From assembly GCA_964371995.1 (NCBI GenBank), contig CAYJPG010000118.1, positions 1 through 7,540 on the forward strand: a stretch of 7,540 bases of DNA. The letters are read 5' to 3'. The notes beneath the pieces were generated by a model that saw only the letters and a program-made list of their open reading frames with translations, was not told where the DNA came from and ran no database searches. How positions within the stretch are numbered: position 1 is the stretch's first letter; the number at the start of each line of letters is the position of its first letter. Below are positions 6,792-7,540 of the stretch, piece by piece. The position numbers and the translations under genes are program-made. Source of the DNA: SHZI01 sp964371995. Lineage in GTDB: Bacteria > Pseudomonadota > Gammaproteobacteria > Steroidobacterales > GCA-2729495.

Positions 6792-6832
6792 ATCAATCGG
6801 CAAACGCCCGGAATACCGATTGATTCCGGGCG
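6792..6832. repeat. Two interleaved perfect inverted repeats
   Basis: Repeat A: atcaatcgg (6792-6800) pairs with ccgattgat (6816-6824), 9 bp, 15-base spacer. Repeat B: cgcccggaat (6805-6814) pairs with attccgggcg (6823-6832), 10 bp, 8-base spacer. The arms are ordered A-B-A'-B' and A' and B' share two bases, so as RNA the two hairpins exclude each other. Neither is followed by a T-run. The pair could be overlapping operators for a dimeric regulator or an alternative-structure leader. Confidence 0.75.
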
Positions 6833-6850
6833 GCGGCTACGTCCAAGTCC

Positions 6851-7489
6851 GTGACAGAAACCGATATGCCTGACCGGAATGTGATGGAGTCGACAGAACT
6901 CATAGCGGCGATGCTGAAGGGCGATGAGCGTGCGTTCACCGCCTTCTTCGACAGCTATTTTCCGCGCGTCTATCGATTCGCGCTGCCGCGTCTGGGCGGC
7001 GATGCCGATGCGGCGACCGAAGTCGTACAGGCCACGCTGGTCAAGGCCATGCGCAAGCTGGCCGATTTTCGTGGCGAAGCCTCGCTGTTTACCTGGGTCT
7101 GCCAGATCTGCCGGCATGAAGTGGTGGACTGGCTGCGTGCCCAGCGCCGCCATGCCGACAAGATCGTGCTCATGGAAGACAGCCCGGCGCTCAGGGCTGC
7201 AGTCGAAGCGATTGCCGCGCCCGAGATGGAAGAACCGGGCAACCGCTACAGCCAGGCCGAAACGAAGCGTCTCGTGCGCGCGGTACTCGACCGGCTGCCA
7301 CCGCGCTATGGCGATGCGCTGGAGATGAAGTACATCGAAGGCCTGTCGGTCGATGAGATCGGTGTCGAACTCGGCATCGGTACGATCGCGACCCAGTCGC
7401 TGCTGGCGCGCGCGCGGGTGGCATTTCGCGATGCGCTGGAATCGGTGTTCGGTGCGGCGGCACAGGATGTACTGGCGAGCCTGTCATAG
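6851..7489 (+). CDS. ECF-type RNA polymerase sigma factor
   Basis: 212 residues from GTG 6851; ATG 6866 and ATG 6884 are in-frame alternatives and no start has a strong SD, so the 5' end is uncertain. Region sigma-2 spans about residues 26-100: 'ERAFTAFFDSYFPRVYRFAL', the core-binding helix 'DAATEVVQATLVKAMRKLADFRG' and the -10 recognition segment 'SLFTWVCQICRHEVVDWLRAQRR'. A linker of about 40 residues follows, then sigma-4 at about 139-196 with 'LDRLPPRYGDALEMKYIEGLSVDEIGVELGI' and the recognition helix 'GTIATQSLLARARVAFRDAL'. The layout and length fit the extracytoplasmic-function group; such factors direct RNA polymerase to a small regulon, often including their own gene, and are held by an anti-sigma factor. 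It is divergent from the five-gene operon, which makes that operon a candidate target. The next reading frame, 20 bases or fewer downstream, may encode its partner. Confidence 0.92.
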   Translation: MTETDMPDRNVMESTELIAAMLKGDERAFTAFFDSYFPRVYRFALPRLGGDADAATEVVQATLVKAMRKLADFRGEASLFTWVCQICRHEVVDWLRAQRRHADKIVLMEDSPALRAAVEAIAAPEMEEPGNRYSQAETKRLVRAVLDRLPPRYGDALEMKYIEGLSVDEIGVELGIGTIATQSLLARARVAFRDALESVFGAAAQDVLASLS

Positions 7490-7498
7490 ACAGGCTCG
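7476..7498 (+). repeat. Perfect 10-bp hairpin across the sigma factor stop codon
   Basis: The arm cgagcctgtc (7476-7485) pairs with gacaggctcg (7489-7498) around a 3-base ata loop, and can extend by two G-U pairs and one A-U pair. The TAG stop (7487-7489) sits in the loop and the first base of the 3' arm. The following bases (ttatgggg) are not a T-run, so it is not a standard intrinsic terminator; it may tune expression of the next gene or mark a processing site. Confidence 0.7.
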
Positions 7499-7509
7499 TT
7501 ATGGGGATC

Positions 7510-7540
7510 ATGAATATGACGCAGAGGAACGATGAAGAGA
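7510..7540 (+). CDS. Start of an unidentified downstream gene (cut by window end)
   Basis: An open frame starts at ATG 7510 (MNMTQRNDEE...) and runs off the window edge. In-frame alternatives are ATG 7501 and ATG 7516. A GGGG stretch (7503-7506) could serve as SD for 7510 or 7516. It follows the sigma gene by 11-26 bases in the same direction. Anti-sigma factors or regulated membrane/secreted proteins commonly sit here, but only about ten residues are visible, so no function can be assigned. Confidence 0.45.
   Translation, partial: MNMTQRNDEE

Larger units (their letters stand above)
6698..6850. promoter_or_regulatory. Divergent intergenic region between operon and sigma factor gene
   Basis: About 153 bases separate the two divergent start codons, so promoters for both directions should lie here. 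I see no convincing sigma-70 -35/-10 pair on either strand. The outstanding content is the interleaved inverted repeat pair at 6792-6832. A weak 5-bp hairpin (6733-6737 with 6744-6748) lies in the presumed leader of the minus-strand operon. Confidence 0.6.

Noticed and set aside
6805..6832. Repeat B considered as an intrinsic terminator
   Set aside because: No T-run follows on the plus strand and only three Ts on the minus strand, and its place between divergent starts argues for a regulatory rather than a terminator role.
6698..7153. N-terminal extension of the T-hemolysin frame back to 7153
   Set aside because: It runs antisense through the sigma factor gene and the promoter region, and the added residues show no family similarity; the SD-backed start at 6697 fits the domain.
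1..7540. CRISPR array, tRNA/rRNA, insertion sequence or phage features
   Set aside because: No spaced direct repeats, tRNA-like cloverleaf, transposase motifs or terminal inverted repeats were seen; the window is almost fully covered by ordinary genes.

Overview
The window is high-GC, densely packed bacterial DNA. Its genes (a tamB end, an ECF sigma factor, and a 'thermostable hemolysin' family gene next to an AMP-dependent ligase) are typical of Gammaproteobacteria, but the species cannot be read from the sequence.

Layout. Bases 1-2402 (+) hold the C-terminal ~799 residues of a TamB-type inner-membrane/periplasmic protein. It meets, tail to tail with an 11-base overlap, a minus-strand operon of five tightly packed genes. 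In transcription order these are a thermostable-hemolysin-family (GNAT/LuxI-like) protein (6697-6107), an ANL-type AMP-dependent ligase (6107-4617), a heme-oxygenase-like diiron oxidase (HDO; 4617-3901), an NAD(P)-dependent SDR (3898-3074), and an exported TPR-like protein (3063-2392). The first two junctions are TGATG stop/start overlaps, the third gap is 2 bases, and the Shine-Dalgarno of the last gene overlaps the SDR stop. The five products are therefore probably made together. A 153-base intergenic region (6698-6850) separates this operon from a divergent ECF-type sigma factor gene (6851-7489, +), which a second short frame, possibly its anti-sigma or target gene, follows at the window edge.

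Function. The operon looks like a small biosynthetic or lipid-modifying pathway: carboxylate activation (ligase), oxygen-dependent chemistry at a nonheme diiron site (HDO), redox adjustment of a carbonyl or alcohol (SDR), and possible acyl transfer (LuxI/GNAT-like protein). The product is unknown to me. The ligase carries Arg at the usual catalytic Lys of motif A10, so it may not be an ordinary acyl-CoA ligase. The HDO has a ligand set like those of UndA and CADD.

Regulation. The divergent promoter region contains two interleaved perfect inverted repeats (6792-6832). A strong 10-bp hairpin spans the sigma factor stop codon (7476-7498). Both are candidates for control, and the sigma factor is a candidate regulator of the operon; these links are inference.
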